Positions 13,301 to 28,300 of a stretch of 64,000 bases of DNA are shown here, one piece after another. Under the pieces are notes generated by a model that was given only the letters and a program-made list of their open reading frames with translations, was not told the origin of the DNA and ran no database searches. Both the position numbers and the translations under genes were made by a program. This DNA comes from Porites lobata (Eukaryota > Cnidaria > Anthozoa > Scleractinia > Poritidae): positions 1,066,001-1,130,000 of the forward strand of contig CALNXK010000033.1 of the NCBI GenBank assembly GCA_942486035.1, in the 5' to 3' direction. Positions within the stretch are counted from its first letter, which is position 1; every line of letters starts with the position of its first letter.

Positions 13301-16300
13301 CAGCACTTTAAAAGTTCACTTAGATTATTGGACTGTTGGTAAGTATCTTAGAAACAAGTGGTTGCCCCCTCGAAAGAGGAAGATAGAAGGCATTAGATAC
13401 TTAACTAGGATTTAGTCAAAGTTTGTAGAATGTCAGGGAATCTCACCATCAAGTTTCCTTGTGAAGACTTTCTAATTGTCTCTAATGAATTCTCAGGGAC
13501 GAGTTCGGCTTGTGCAAATATATTAACTACCTAAAGGCAGAGTTAAAACGCGTGTTATTTCCAAATACGCAGTTTAACAGAATTGCCTGAGGTCTGTTTG
13601 GAGAGCTTACGAAGAGAGGCATTAATTGTGTGTAATCACGTTGTACGTTTTATCCCCTGTTCTAAACCACTTACCTCCCTGAAGTCTGGGGTCTTAACCC
13701 TTTCACGCTTGAATTAGGAAAAAAAAAATGCTGGAGAGGTTTCATTTGAAAAGTCACTCCATAAGATTTCATTCACAGACTCACAAATTAGAACTACCTA
13801 GTGCAGTATGATAAACAGTGCCACAAGGAAGTACCACGTAGTAGCTTTTATTTGAGTGATCACCGTCGTCCACGAACTCAAAAGTAAGAATTGCGTGTGT
13901 GTCCATAATTTGGAGACTTTTGAAGTGAAAGCTTTCTGGAAATTACTTAAGCATTAGCATCTAATGATGAATTACTAAATTGGAAATGGTTTTAATTCAT
14001 TGCTGTCTCATCCTGAAGCATGCTTAAACGTCGCGTTAATTACCACGAGCTATTTACAAAAGAGCGAACTCATTTTAACGCTCAAGACCGTTTTCGAAAT
14101 TCACGTGATTGGTCGCGACAAATGAACTTTTTTTAATTGCTCCCCTAGGCTATAAACGTTGTTTTCTCGTTGTTTCTTGACAACACAACAGTGTTTGATT
14201 GCTTTATTCTTTCGTGTGCGTTATTAATACTACCGTAAGTAGGTCGTGAAAGGTTTTTGTGTTCATCAAGTGTTTTCGTATCGATGCCCCTCCCTTGATT
14301 AAATTAAAATAATGACGAGACCAAGCGTTTAATTCGTTTTTGGCATAAATAGCGGTTAAACGTGCTTATGTTACAAGGACACTTCAGTTGTTGTTTTTAC
14401 ATACACTTGGTGCTTAGCTGCCTTTTTCGTGTGCACGAGTTTATGCCAAGTAAGAAAGGAACACGATTGCGCTCTTTTCACAAGATAGGTCTTTGGTCGT
14501 ACTGCGGACTAATCAAATAACAGTCACCGAAACTACATCCAGGTTTGCCTCAAGCCAAGGTAATACTCGACAGTTCCATCCCTATCCAGGGTTCGTGACT
14601 TTAACTTTTTGGCTTTGAGTGCCTCGGTACCACTCATGTTCAGTTTCCGGGATTCTTTTATTTTCTCTGTACAAGATAGCTTTGTCGTCAAACACAGTCT
14701 TTGTAGGAGATTGTAAGGTTTGACTCAGACTACAGAACCAACAGCACTCGCTATAGCCATATCATCAACATGCATTTTCTCTACACCGTTATCAACATGT
14801 TTCTCACTATAATGACTATGAGAATATCTTATGTGAAGGTCTAGAACTTACATTACCTTTGTGGTGATCGTAGTTTTGTAATAGTCTCATAACCCTGTAA
14901 AAAAAGATAAAATAAAAGAAAAAGGGTTTTTTTTAGCTTAATTTAATACCTAGTTTATAGGTGAAATAGGAAGCAGATTTTCACTACCGTAGAAATTGAC
15001 ATTGGCCTCCTGTCTTTGTTTCTCTTGAATTTTGGGCCAATTAAAATGGAAAGGTTATAGTTGGTTCCACGCGAGTTCGTTAAACTCGTAAACGTACCAG
15101 GACCAAAATGTTTACAGCGATCCGGGCAATAATAATGTTTACTGGAGATCCGTCAACGTTAAGTTATCCAATCTGTATACTGATCATACGATGATAGTTC
15201 ATCCCGTTCACATGTGGACCGAAACCTTAAGCACTTAAGCTCGCTTACAAACTCAAACAACTTGGTGTAAACACGGCGTAAGAGGTCGATGATTAATTTG
15301 CCGTAAGTCGGTTATTCATGAGATTATATATTGCCTGTAATCCAGTTACCACAGTGGATTGTACTGGGAGAGTTATTATTTTGTAAATAGGAACGGAAAT
15401 ACTGCTATAGAATCTTAAAATTAGCTTTGACGGCGGTTTCCCAACGTGAAATCTTGTAAGTATAGTTCATTGTTTTCAAACAATAGGATAGGTTGTTGAT
15501 TTGAATAGAAAACACACTCGCTCTGTTTTTTTAGTTAAAGAAGACGAAGAAAAATAATTATCATTGGCGATGGGGGGAGCACGCAGTCAGCTAAACATTA
15601 TTACGTAAAACGGTAAATAGAATATATAAATAAGTAGTTACTAAGTTTAAAAAAGTTGTGTAAGACTAAAGTTGTGCTAAAGTTGTGTGAAACTGCTAGT
15701 GGCTGAGAAGAAAACTAAACCTGGAAATTATTTTTAGACGGAAGAAGGTTGAAAAAAAGTCGTGAATTCTTCAGCAGATACAGTTGGTTTCTATTCAAAC
15801 ATATCATTTGCACGAACGAATTTGCTATAAACATCCTTCAGGGGAATTGTTTCCATTCTTAAACATAAAGGGAAATTTTAGTATGTACGTCACATGTAGA
15901 TGTCTCGATAACTATACAATTATACGGGGTGGAGTTGAAACCTCCCACAATATCGTAGATCCTATACATAGAAACCCAGACTATTTAAAAACATATACCT
16001 GACTAAAAGGCATCTTGGGGAAACTTAGCGGGTGTTAAATTAAACAATTTTTGAACCTTTTCTGCTCGGTTTGCCGTTAATTGAGCGAAGCAATTCCTGA
16101 CAACTTGTCACTGGGTTTAAAAATGACATGATTAATTTTAGTGACATCAATACTCAAATAAAGTGAGTCAGGCTTTTGATGGTTAATGGGGCATGCAAAC
16201 GTTGCGTGTTTAAACTTTTCGTGCGTGTCAAAAGGGGTGCTAGGTCAAAAAAATATAAACAAAATACACAGCATTTTTGTCAACATTAGTCATGACTGTG

Positions 16301-19300
16301 AATCAAGAGGCGCAGGATGAGGGAGCATCTTCTCTTGCAAGTTCAAGACACAGTAGGCGACTTAAAAAAGAGGTAAAATTGTAGAAAAAAAATCTCATGT
16401 TTTATACCTCTTTACGAAATCTTCTTGCATTCCAGATTGTAGCTAGTCAGTTTTTAAGTAAGTTCGAGCTAAATTTTCATTTAATTTGTTTTTTAGGGAA
16501 AGTAGCTGGTTTTTGCATACTAAGAATTGTTAAAAATTATTCATTTTAATATATTTGTTGAAGAAGAAGGGTACCACATTTCGTTATCTTTTGATGGTCC
16601 CGGCTTCACGTCGCTCTAGAAATTAAAATTGTCAACTTCAAATTTTGTTTTTAATTTCAAATGAATATAACGTTTTGGCATTTCTCTCATTTGTACTCCT
16701 TGACAAGCATTGACTGGTTCTTTATTGCGCAAACATTCCAACCTTGTTCTGCCATGTTGCACCCTCACCCACTATTTCCAACTGTTAACTTAGCCCAAAA
16801 AACAACGAGTATCAATCTAATTGTCTAAACCTGTGCGTATTAAGTCTCATCTTCTGAGAAAGTTAGGTTTTAAAAAAGTCACACCTTATTTTAAGGCTAC
16901 ATGACATTGTACGAGGAAAGTGTGGGAGGTCTTTTTCGTGAGAACTCACAATCTTATCATCTCCTTGAATTGTTTTAACAGGGGATTGCAGACGAGCTTA
17001 AGAATTAAGCTCAATTTTCTTCTCTAGGAATGTACAAGTGCTTAACAAAGGAACCGTATTTTCCCTCGCGTGCTGTATCACTTATTTCCGGCTATTAGTA
17101 ATGCTTGCTTGAGGCTTACTATCGACATCGTTCAGTTTAAGCCAACTTATTTTAATTTGTCACGCGATGTTTTAGGCGAAAATAAACGAGGACAGCTTGA
17201 ATTACTCACGTACAAGGTACTCGATATTGTTTTTGCAAAGGCGAACGTGGATTCCATGGTTCGTTAGTAATTGCACCTACTTTTAAGTCCATATTATCGT
17301 CTAAAATAAAGGAGGACAGCTTACAGTACATAAACAAGCTTCACATTGGCGTTAATAACGTAAACTTGCTTGTTACTAAGTTTGCAAGTATGCCAACTTT
17401 TCACCGAAATATGACATGAGAAATTGCAAGGGCTAGCATGCAGGAAAATAAAGTCAATAAGTAATGATATGAACAGAGCTTTAAATACGCAAATATACTC
17501 GATTTGCATTGGTACGTACTTGGATTTAATGCTATGGTAGTTGGTGATAGATTACACGAGAACGCATTTCATTGATTTTTTTTTTTTTTCGCAAAGTCAC
17601 ATTTTGTTCATGTCAGTAACATTGATTCTGATGCGCAAACTTGTGTTTCTGTAGAGGTCCTCTTCCGTCGCAATTAAATTGCTCGCTAGGATAGTGAGGC
17701 TTTTAGGTTTGCATTTAAATGAAAGGAATTTTACGCAAACATAGCACCCCTGTTGTGATAGTTCGATTCCGCTTCAGAAATAGACGATGAGTCATCTCTT
17801 TTATTCTGCTCACCTGAGCAGTTCGCGGTGTCATTTTCAAATCACGTAGAATGTTACTGTCACATATTTTTGCGTTATGTTTTCCGGTATCCAGGCTCGC
17901 TGTTACAGTAATGTTCATAGGGGGCAAGTGATACGTAAAGGCTGCTGGAACGGGTGCTTCAAGCATTAGATTTCCTACGTTTCCCCAACCCTTCCCCCCT
18001 TATCCCTTCTCTCGTATTAATTTACACAATTTTGATCAAGTATGTTGGCCACTGACTGCATTGTGTCTTAACTCTGTAAAGTTTATTTGAAGCTTTTGTT
18101 TGTTTAACATTTTTCAGTCCACTAGCTTTGTGCCATTAATACTTTTAAGGGTCAATAGATTATTATTATTATAATTATTATCGTTGTCGTTGTTGTTGTT
18201 GAAATCTTTGTTATTACAAGTATTATCTTCAAGTGGGAACGTCTTATTTCGTCATATTGCTCTTTGCCAAAGTAACGTTCTTGTCCTAACATTTGTGGCC
18301 GTTTTTCCTTCAGGGATCCCTCGCGGCAAGGATCTTCGATCAAATTCGCATTCCAGAAACTCAGATGAAGTCATGGAAAAACGATCAGTGTGAAGTCTGC
18401 TGCACCGATCTAACCCAGCTCAAAAGAGAAGCTGTTGCCATGGTGAATACTCTGGAAGAATCCCAATTCCTCGCTTACTATAATATTCCCGGATATGTGG
18501 TGGGGCCAAACGCTGACCAGTTAAGTCGACGGGCGGACAAACAGCGCTTGCAAATGGGCGTTACTATGGATACTAGTGACCGAAGTGGGATAGTTTATGT
18601 GAAGCCAGATGAAACAGCGATTGGTTCATCATTTTTGTCAAGGTAAGAATAAAGCTATTGAATTCAGAAAACTGTCTTGAACTGGCTTCGTGTTGCTATG
18701 CCACGAAAAAGCACTAAAATCATCGCTGAATATGTCGATAAATCAGTGGATGTTTTCTTTGAATAAAGGTCAATCACTGTCGGAAAGCTAAGACATAGAG
18801 GGAAAAATACAAAAAATAGTCCGAATTTTTCCAAGTTACGATTAATACTTACCATAGCACGGTTCCTCGGGATAAATCTTACTCCAAAATAAGCAACATA
18901 GCTTAACAGTTGGAGTATTTAAGATACCTTTCTTACCTTAGAAATTAATTAGGTGGAACTGATTACTCGTACCCTATACTGTCGTTCACAATTAAATAAC
19001 TGTCGGCCATGAACTTTAAAAAAAAGTCTTTTTCTATGACCCTTATTGTGACAGATGAAAGGTTATGACAAGAATCATTATATCGTATGTAAAAGAGAAT
19101 AAACAGCATTTCGAGAATTATATGGCTTTATTATCCAAGTTCTTCCCCCTTGTCTTTAGAAAAAGGAAGAATTTAATGAGGGGTCTTTAATTATCATAAT
19201 GATGAAAAGATGTAGATTTGATAACAGAGGAACATGTTTTTTCGTGAAAGTAAACATTTAACACGCCTTAAGTCGGCGAAAAACAAAAGAAAACAAATAA

Positions 19301-22300
19301 AGTTGAATTCTTAGCAAATGTTTTTAGCTGTAGTGCATAGCTTGAGCCTGTGAAATTTCTATCTTGAGTGAAATGACACCCTGCCTCAATAATCGAAACA
19401 ATGAAAGGGTTAATTTTGAATATCTTTCTCGGTAATTGAGATAAAACGCCCGTTGTCTAGACTCTGGGCATTTCCTAAGTTTGAAGTAAACGTTTTCCAT
19501 TTCCTGGAAGTTTGAAAATTGTCTGTTTTTAAAATATTATACAGTGAAATCCCGTTAATACCGTCACCAATGGGCCAAAAAAATTGGCCGTATTAACGTG
19601 GGCTTTTTTACAAGAAATTGTATGTGTATGTCGGTTTTTACCAAGCGGCCAAAAAAAGTGGCCGTAAGGTGGGGTTTCACTGAAACTAGAATCCGGGACA
19701 CAAACTACAGACACGCTCTGTCTAATAAGTCAACACTGTCAGTCAAGCATTTTAAACAATTCAAAATTTAAATCTTGAATGGTGTTGTTGTTTCCCTATT
19801 TTGAGATTTGACCTGTTCACACCATATTTCTTTGATATAATCCAAAATGAGCTATTAAGAAAACTGTACTTGAGGAACTATAAGAATGCTCTTAAATGAA
19901 TTCTCCTTTAAACCAATAAAACCTGCCCCTTTCAAGAGAGTCTTTAACAAAGTCAACGAAACAGACATGGCGCCGCCTACAAAACCCGCCTGCATTGTTA
20001 GTTAGTTAGTTTCTCTTTTTATTTATTGGCAAACAAAACGTCATTTAGTGTTATTGCTTTCCGCTTTCATTATGAGACACTTCGAGTTGTGCTAAAGAGG
20101 AAAATTCACTGTCACTTCGGGTGAATTTAAGCGTAGCGAATTCAATGGCCGGACAATCCGAACAGAGCGCTGAGCCGCAGATCGTATCTGACTCTCAGTA
20201 CTTAACACCATGGCAAGCGTTAACATGGAAACAAGAATTGGTAAAAGCAACTTCCAGGTATATAACTCTCCGTATTGCATGTCATATCAGTTCCTTATAC
20301 GTGCTCGCTTTAATTTGCATTCAGTCGCTTGTGAATATCAAACGTTCGGCTCTCATAAAGGCTAGTTTTTTCATCCTTTAACAAATTTTGTCTGTTACAA
20401 TCTGAGAGCTGTTGGATGTCGAAGAAATTAACATTAGATATCACAAGGTTTTATTCGACGAAAAGTCACGTCAACTTCCCTCTTTAACACATGAAACACG
20501 AGTTACATATCGTGAAATATTTGCCTTTCTATCTATAAAAAACCCGACTACCATGCCTAATTTTTAATCTGTTTCCCAAAGATTATATTCAAGAAACTAA
20601 CTAACCGCTAATCAAGTTTTTTTATTAGCTAAGTCGAAGCTGAATGAACACATGTCCACAGGGAAGGTTTCTTTTTCTTTGAAAGTCAATATTTGCATTC
20701 TTCCTTCTTCTTCCTGAACTTTTCTTTTCTTCTACCGTCAAAACAAATCTTAACCGTAATCCCTTGTATTTTTTACCTTTGACGTCAAAGTACATCTGTT
20801 TTAAAATTATGCGGAAAAAAGGCGAGGTAAAAAAATTCTGCCACAAATATTTCTAACAATATCTTTTATAATTTTCCTGCTCTGCGTGCGGTCAGAAAAG
20901 AATGTTTTACCGTGCAATACGATTGGATCCCTGAGCTCATGTCCGCTCTGCTTAACCACAACATTTACGCGCCAAAACCTTTTCAAATCATGTGTTCACC
21001 TTATTAAAATAATATATAGATCTATTAGGCAGGGCTAAACGCGAACCTCCCGTTAATACGTTGCCACGGTAATTACATGGACTCGTCTCTCCTAAAAAAA
21101 AAAAAAGAATTGAACTTGAACCCGCAATTAATTTACAGCTAATAACTGGTCAGCGGAAAACTTCAAAAAAACACGTGAACTAGATAAGTTGACATCTGTC
21201 ATGTGATACTTGTCAGCGGATACTCTGTTTGGAAAACTGTCGATTAAGCTTAACATGAAAGTCTAAAATCAAAATAGAATTAAATTCAAAATGACTACTG
21301 CAAAGACTGATCAAACAATCTGAAAAAAACTGGCCAATACTAATCTTCATCACGTTTATTAGGAAAAACCACGAATATTCAGAATATATACCACTGTATT
21401 ATAATAAACGGAAGTTACATGGTATGACGTGGTAAGGTGTGGCTGTTAAGAAAAATAAATCGAAAAAAAGATAAATATTACACAATGATTATTGTTCTAA
21501 CATCAAGCTAACGCAGGTTGCAGGCTGCCACACTTCTTAGAAAATGACATTTCACATTGGTTGCCCTGTGGTGCGGAGGGACGGACGGTTGGACGGGCGT
21601 ACGGTCACGTGATTACCAAATTTTCTCGGATGCATAAATAACCAAATTTTATTACCCATGGTGCTTCGCGCGCCGAAGAGCTCTGCTGCAAATAAAATTA
21701 AGGACAAATGTGTTCTGCCACATTGACCTCTGAGTCTTTATCGATAATAACCATGAGTTTTCTTTCAGAGCTGCCCAAAAATTGATGTCTTCTAAGAAGA
21801 AACACAAAAAAGGACACACGCAAAAGCAAGAGGCCTCCCCACACTACCCCTCACCGTCTGTCGAGTTGATACCATCGCGACATGGACAAAAGGAAGTCCA
21901 GCCCTACCCCTTCCCTACTAAGTTCAAGGAAGTACTCCGGGTGTCAAGCCCAGCTGTGCCTCCAGGTCTGCTTAAACTGCACACCAAGAGGACGGATGGG
22001 AAGGTAGGATTCACGAGCGTTAACGTTTTAACTCCCAAGAAAGCTTAAAGTCAAATTTTAGCTAAAATCCCCAATTTCCAAACCAGGTTGTACATCATAA
22101 TAAACAGTACCACGGGAAAGGACAGTTCAGTAGCTCTCATTTGAATGGTCACACCATAGGATTTCATTCACAGACTCAAAGGTTAGAACCACCTTGTACA
22201 GCATAATAAACAGTACCACAGGAAAGTACTGCTCAGTAGCTTTCATTTGAATGGTCACATCATAGGATTTCATCCACAGACTCAAAAGTCATAACCACAT

Positions 22301-25300
22301 TGTACAACATAATAAACAGTACCACAGGAAAGTATTGCTCAGTAGCTTTCATTTGAATATTTACACCGGCCATAAAATTTCATTCACGGACTTCAAAGTT
22401 CGCCATGGTTCGCATTTACGTGGTCGTACAGTAGGATTTTGTTTTAAGATATATTTTTAAATAATAGCGCCTTTATATTTGTCTCCGTTATGCTGATTCT
22501 GTTACTAAAAGATTCACACAGATCCCTCTAACAGTATCTTATTTATAATAAAGCTTTGATGTCAGTTTCCCCGCGTTTTTTAGATATGATCCTTGAATGG
22601 GCCATTTCCTAGTTGCCTCAAGCCTCTGTTTCAAAGCGAGGCTAATTGCGAAGCCATTGATATGAAAACGGTTTTTTATTCTGATACCAGGAAAACTCAT
22701 TGTCACAAGAAAGGTACCTTTTACACTTAGCCTCGTTTAGAAATCAGAGTTTTTGGAGCTCGGAAATGGCATATCGTGAATATAAAGTAAAATAGAGGGC
22801 GCTTACGTTGAACGTCGGCGGTTTTAATCGTAGGTTAAAGTCATGCTTCGAATCGGTCCCTCATTTCCTGGAGAGACCGGCTCCTTTATGAAAGTCGACC
22901 AGAAAAGAAGACAGGTTACGCTATACGATCCTAGCACTGTAGGTCACGTGTCACAGACGCACAGAAAAATGGGTGTGGCAGCCCCCAAGATGTTCGCGTT
23001 TGACTCAATTTTCGAGTCGGACTCCACTCAGGTAAGTGAGAAAAAATTGCATTGTTTTGTTTTTGGAGTACCTGTTTGACTGAACTTTTGCCCGTTCACA
23101 GTTACAGAGAACTCCAGCACTTGAATTTCTTATTCGGTTTAAAGAGGCTTTATTACGGTTTCTCTTAAGTCAAAGAAACTTTGTATGGCACACAAAACAG
23201 TACCTTTGTCTCCAATGGTAGAACGACCTTGAACAGCGTAAAAACAAGCACAAAATTATTGCTCAATTGCTCTCATTTAGATTGACAAACCTTAGGATTT
23301 CATTCGGCAAAGACTCAAAACTTAGAATCACCTTGTAAAGCATAATAATCAGCACTCAGTAGCTTAGTTTGAATTATCCCACTTAAGAGTTTCATCCACA
23401 TGTTAAAAAGTTAGAACCATCGTGTTCATAAGATTCCAGATTTACAAACGGTCACAATATTACTTTTCTTCAGGTTGAAGTATGTTCAGGCTCACTAGTG
23501 GACGTTCTCCAAGCTGTAGTTGGAGGATCGGATGGCTGCCTGTTCTCGTATGGTCACGCTGGATTAGGTAAACTTATACCACGAGTCTTTTGCCACTTCA
23601 AAAGCGAGAGGGAAACTAAACAGCGTAAACTTTCGCAAAGACTTCTGGGACCGTTACTATGGTTACGGAAAAAAAAGCGCGTCCTTAGTAGCGATCCCAG
23701 AAACAACTGCGGGACACATTTCGGCCCCAGTCCCCTATCCGCTTTACGAGCAAAATTTTTAAAAAATATTTGATGTTGTATTTTTTAGTACTTTGTATTT
23801 ATAAATACCTATGATCGTAACTTTATTTCGATCCATACTTCTCTTAGGAAAAACCAACACAATGATTGGCCGAGATGAAAAGGAACAAACTTTAGGTTTG
23901 ATTCCCTGCGCGTTGTCGTGGCTGTTCAGACTAATAAGCGACCAGAAACAAAAGTAAGAGAAAAGTAAACTTCTTTTCAGTTGTGGCTTAACCAGTTATA
24001 TTCGATATTGATTGATGTTATTTTGCTTTCTTCTTGATTGATTTTAGAACGGGGACGAAATTTTCCGTTCGGGTATCAGCAGTCGAGATCGTTGGCCGAT
24101 CGGAAACCGTTCGGGATCTACTCTCCGAACAAGCCACAGGTAATGACTGTAAAAAAAACCACAGCTCAGTTTAAAACCTGAAGCTTAACACCCCAAGAAA
24201 ATGTAACCAAAGATTAAACTTCAATAAGGGATAAAATCGTAAATGATTTTATTTCTTAATAATAATGAGTCGATAAACATCAGTATTATTAAGTAGGTTC
24301 TTATGAAAATATGGTAAAAACAAAGTAGGGTGATAACTTGAAAATTTTGTTTCTTTACTTTAAGGTTAAGTTTATAGGAAAAAAAGCTAATTCCTCTCAC
24401 TTTTTTGTGTGTTTGTGTTCAAAGGGATAGAAAACGGCATCGGGGATCCAAGCCCTAGCGTGTTTCTAAAAGAAGACCGTATTGGTGGAGCGCAGGTAAA
24501 CAATTTTTTTGTTACTTTAACCCCTTTAAGGCCTCTTATCCTCATACAATCTCTCACGACTGTTCTCCATTTCCTTGCAGAATTAGTTGAGAGAATTTGA
24601 TAAAGATCAAAGCATTTTCTATTGGTGGTCAATCAATTAATTCTCATGACTTTTTTCTCTTGTTCATGTATTGATATTGTAAGAAGAGAATTCATTTTAG
24701 TCACCCTTGAAACTTAAAAGGTTCAACTCCCGCAAGACTGGTTTAAGACACCAATATGGCCGCGGTTATATCGTTTTAGGACACCAAAACGCAACAGGAC
24801 GACAGAAAAAACAAGACGGCAAAACGCTTGTGTGTGACAAAAGTGACAGGCCTATTACTTATGTGTTTTCTGGTGATCTTCACTTAAGTAATTGTTGTTT
24901 AAAGGAGGGTGAAGTTCGGCGGGAAAGTTTTTCAAATTATTGTCACGCTTGTCACACAAGGTTTGCCGTCTTCTTTCCTCTCTCATCCTGTTGCGTAAGC
25001 TCACAAATATGGCCGCCGTGACGTCATGTGAAAAGGTTCTAATGGAAAGTGCCTATGACATGCGCAACCAGCTTCAATCCTGTATAGTATCAAACTTCTC
25101 TTGTTCTCTTGTAATTAAAAAGACAAGTAAAATTTAGTAGGAATCTGCCGTGACGATTCTTAATCCCGAGATTGAAGAATCTAATCACTGAGAATGCTTG
25201 GCGTCTTTGTAATGGACACGATTTTTGTCTAATTTCAGGAGATCAATCCCACGGAGCTTCGCGCAGCTACTGCTGAGAAGGCAGCGTACTATCTTGACGC

Positions 25301-28300
25301 CGCTGTTTCTTCAAGAACAAAACCGCTGACCAACCAGACTGAAGGTACGGGGCTTATGTTTCGTTTTGTCTGCTACACATTTGCGGAAATCGAAGAACAA
25401 GCAGTTTAATAACTGATTTTTTTTCTGGTTCTCTTTTTTTCTTTCAGAAAACAACGATTGGGAAGAAAAAATGAACTCTCACATGTTCTTTACAGTTCAT
25501 ATCTATCAATACCGCGTGGACAAAAACTCCAAAAATGCTGGCGGAGGTAAGAAAATTTATGATACTCGTTCTCGTGTAAATTTTGCTATTTACTGTAAAT
25601 GATCTTCATGACAAGCTTCGACCTCCTTCAATACAGACACGTTATCTCGTTCACGCAGTTTTACGTTTCTCTTGAACCAGTGTTTTGTTTTTTCTCGCCA
25701 GTCCACGGAGGCCGTTCTCGGTTACATCTGATCGATCTCGCCAGCTGCGAGGGGTACACTGGGTCCAAGAAAGATGGAGGAGCCAGCAGCATGTCCTTGT
25801 CTGGACTCGGAAACGTGATCATTTCCCTGATAAATGGCGCCAAACACGTGCCACACAGGTGTGTGTCACTGAAGTAAAAAGCCTGAGTCGTGGGCGCCGG
25901 TTAATTTTTATAGAGCGCGCGAGAGTAACACGCAACAACAACAATACAGTACATGCCTCTCCTTTTCGCCCCTCCTTTGCGCGTGCGCGTTCTCGATATT
26001 TCTCCTTTCGTCGTAAATGACAAGCAAATATCACGACAGCGCATGGTAAGAATAAAGCAGACTAAAGTGAACTACAAAACAAAGTCTTCATGTAGTTATA
26101 TTTGCACGAGAAAAGGCTGGACTGACTTTTTTCTAAAAATTAGAATAATATAACGCAGAAGAGGAAAAGGACTCTCGCAGATCAAAAATTGGGGTGACGT
26201 AAATTTTACGTGTCGATTTAAATTGACAAAGTTCAGTTTAGTTTAGAAACACCATTGTAAACAAGTTGCAAGAGAAAATCCAACTTATTTGCAGAAAAGT
26301 CGGTTATTTATCTATTTATTGATTGATTGATTGATTTCCTCAACAGAACAAGTAAAATAACACGCATGCTCCAAGAGTCAATTGGAAATATGTCATGTCG
26401 TACAACGATGATTGCGCATGTCTCACCTTCGCTTCCATTCTACTCTGAAACCCTGTCCACTGTCCAGCTTGCTAGCAGGCTCCACCGCCTCCGCAAACGA
26501 AAGGGAAAGGTAAGCAAGCGATTGTCATATCGTCATTTATTTTTGAAGCCTGGCTAGTCCCAGACTTCCTCTTTAAAATAAAGGAAATCGCACAAAAGGT
26601 ACACGCTAATATCGAACGAAATTTATCATCCGGAAGTCGGAGTTGTCATATAGCAGATACACTGGGCCACTGAGTTTCAGTATGGAAATATTAAACGTCT
26701 GTACTGTGGTCTCCGACTTTTCTTCGAGACCATATTGATCATTACTAAAGAGAATTCCGCTATTCCCTACGAGCCCCGACAGGTGACGTAATCTAAGACT
26801 TTTGATCCGGGATCATTTTCTGAACAATCAAATCACCTATAGCCACTAATAATATCTCTGCAATTTTGTTTTGTTTATAGAGGGAATTGTCCTGCTATTT
26901 GTACTTGTTATAATTAATTTTTGTGGTCTCTTTGACGACCGCCCTTTGTACCCAAGATACAATGAGAAGGCTTATTGGGTTAGCTGCTCAAATATGTTTT
27001 CATTCCTTTGATTTTGTTATAACTCCACGCATGGCGCACTCTATTCATTTGAACATACCTCCCTTGGGCCAGCCTCATGCGAATTGCATTTCCACACACG
27101 CGAGCCATTTATCTTTGCGCCAAAGTACGTCTTGCAATTCGCGGACGGGTTTGGAATTAATCGCGCAGTTTCTGTGCGAAAGGGAATTGGTAAGTGCCGA
27201 TATCTTTTGCAATATTTGTGCGCAGACTTGCGAGATATCATTCCTTGTACTGAATATTAGCTAGGAAACTTTACTGCCTCGCTGAATACTTAGTATTTTA
27301 GGCAAGGCCACTGTTTCAATAGTACTCTTTCCAATATTTTATAAATTTGACTCGTCAAGTAAACCATACGCGCATTCATCAAAATCAGTGTATTATACTT
27401 GAAGAATCTTTAAAGTTTACCATCTTCATGGATCTGCCTCCGAAATATGCGAAAATGTCTCTTACTTTTTGTTTTATTTCATAAAAAAGTACAGTATGCG
27501 AATGTTCTGCCATGGAGGGCTCAGTAATTTGAATGATTTCATCATTAGATTTCGTCCACACAACTTAGTTTACCGTGGTATATTTTCTCTGTTATACACT
27601 TGAATTATATATATAACTATTATCCGACTTCCCGTGGCATATAGCTACATGATTCATGTCTAAATCTGTGTTCTGCGAGAATTATGGTTTATCGATTCTG
27701 TAACTAAAAGAGCAAGACAAATTGGCTCTAGCATTTTTAATTCATTGAATAGTTTATACACATTTGGGTAACGAAGAAAGAGAAAAACAATTAATAAAGT
27801 TAAAATTGCTCGAATATTTTTCGGAGATCTAGCTCAGCGCAGAAATGTGGCTTTGTTAACACAGAAATCGCCTTCGTAACGTTGAGTAAAGGGCAAACTA
27901 TAACGCTGAAGAACTGTCTATTTTTGTTACACTGAAGTTAGTTGCCAGCTCTGCGATATTGTGGTCTTGGGAACTATACGTCGCGAGTGAGTACCAGGAC
28001 GTTCTCAAGCAAGTTATTTTGAATAAGTATTTTTGAACAGTCTGGACTCGGCAAGAATGACAAGGGAACAAAATAATTTTTGTACTGGCTTTTGTTTTTT
28101 AGACATATTTGATCCCTGTCGAGGCATACTACCAATTACAATGAAATGCTGTAAAAAATTATTGCACAAAAATCACACTGCTTCGAGCTAGATAGTTCAA
28201 GCACTTTTCAGTTTTCACTTGGTGTCAGAACGAATGTGCATTACTGTCCTTGCTAAGAGCTAAAAATCATCAACACATGCTAAAACTTCAAGCTTGTAAT

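Larger units (their letters stand above)
7204..16291. other. Long first intron, middle part
   Basis: About 9 kb with no well-supported exon. It contains an element with inverted ends at 11575-12041, a degenerate copy of the ~106 bp repeat at 13740-13862 and a dispersed repeat-like stretch at 11160-11560. An ATG-to-donor candidate lies at 10804-10930 (donor GTAAAT), but it ends in phase 1 and does not fit the 18314 acceptor in its longest frame. A 20-codon frame from 10871 to the same donor would fit in phase 0 but is too short to trust. Confidence 0.5.
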
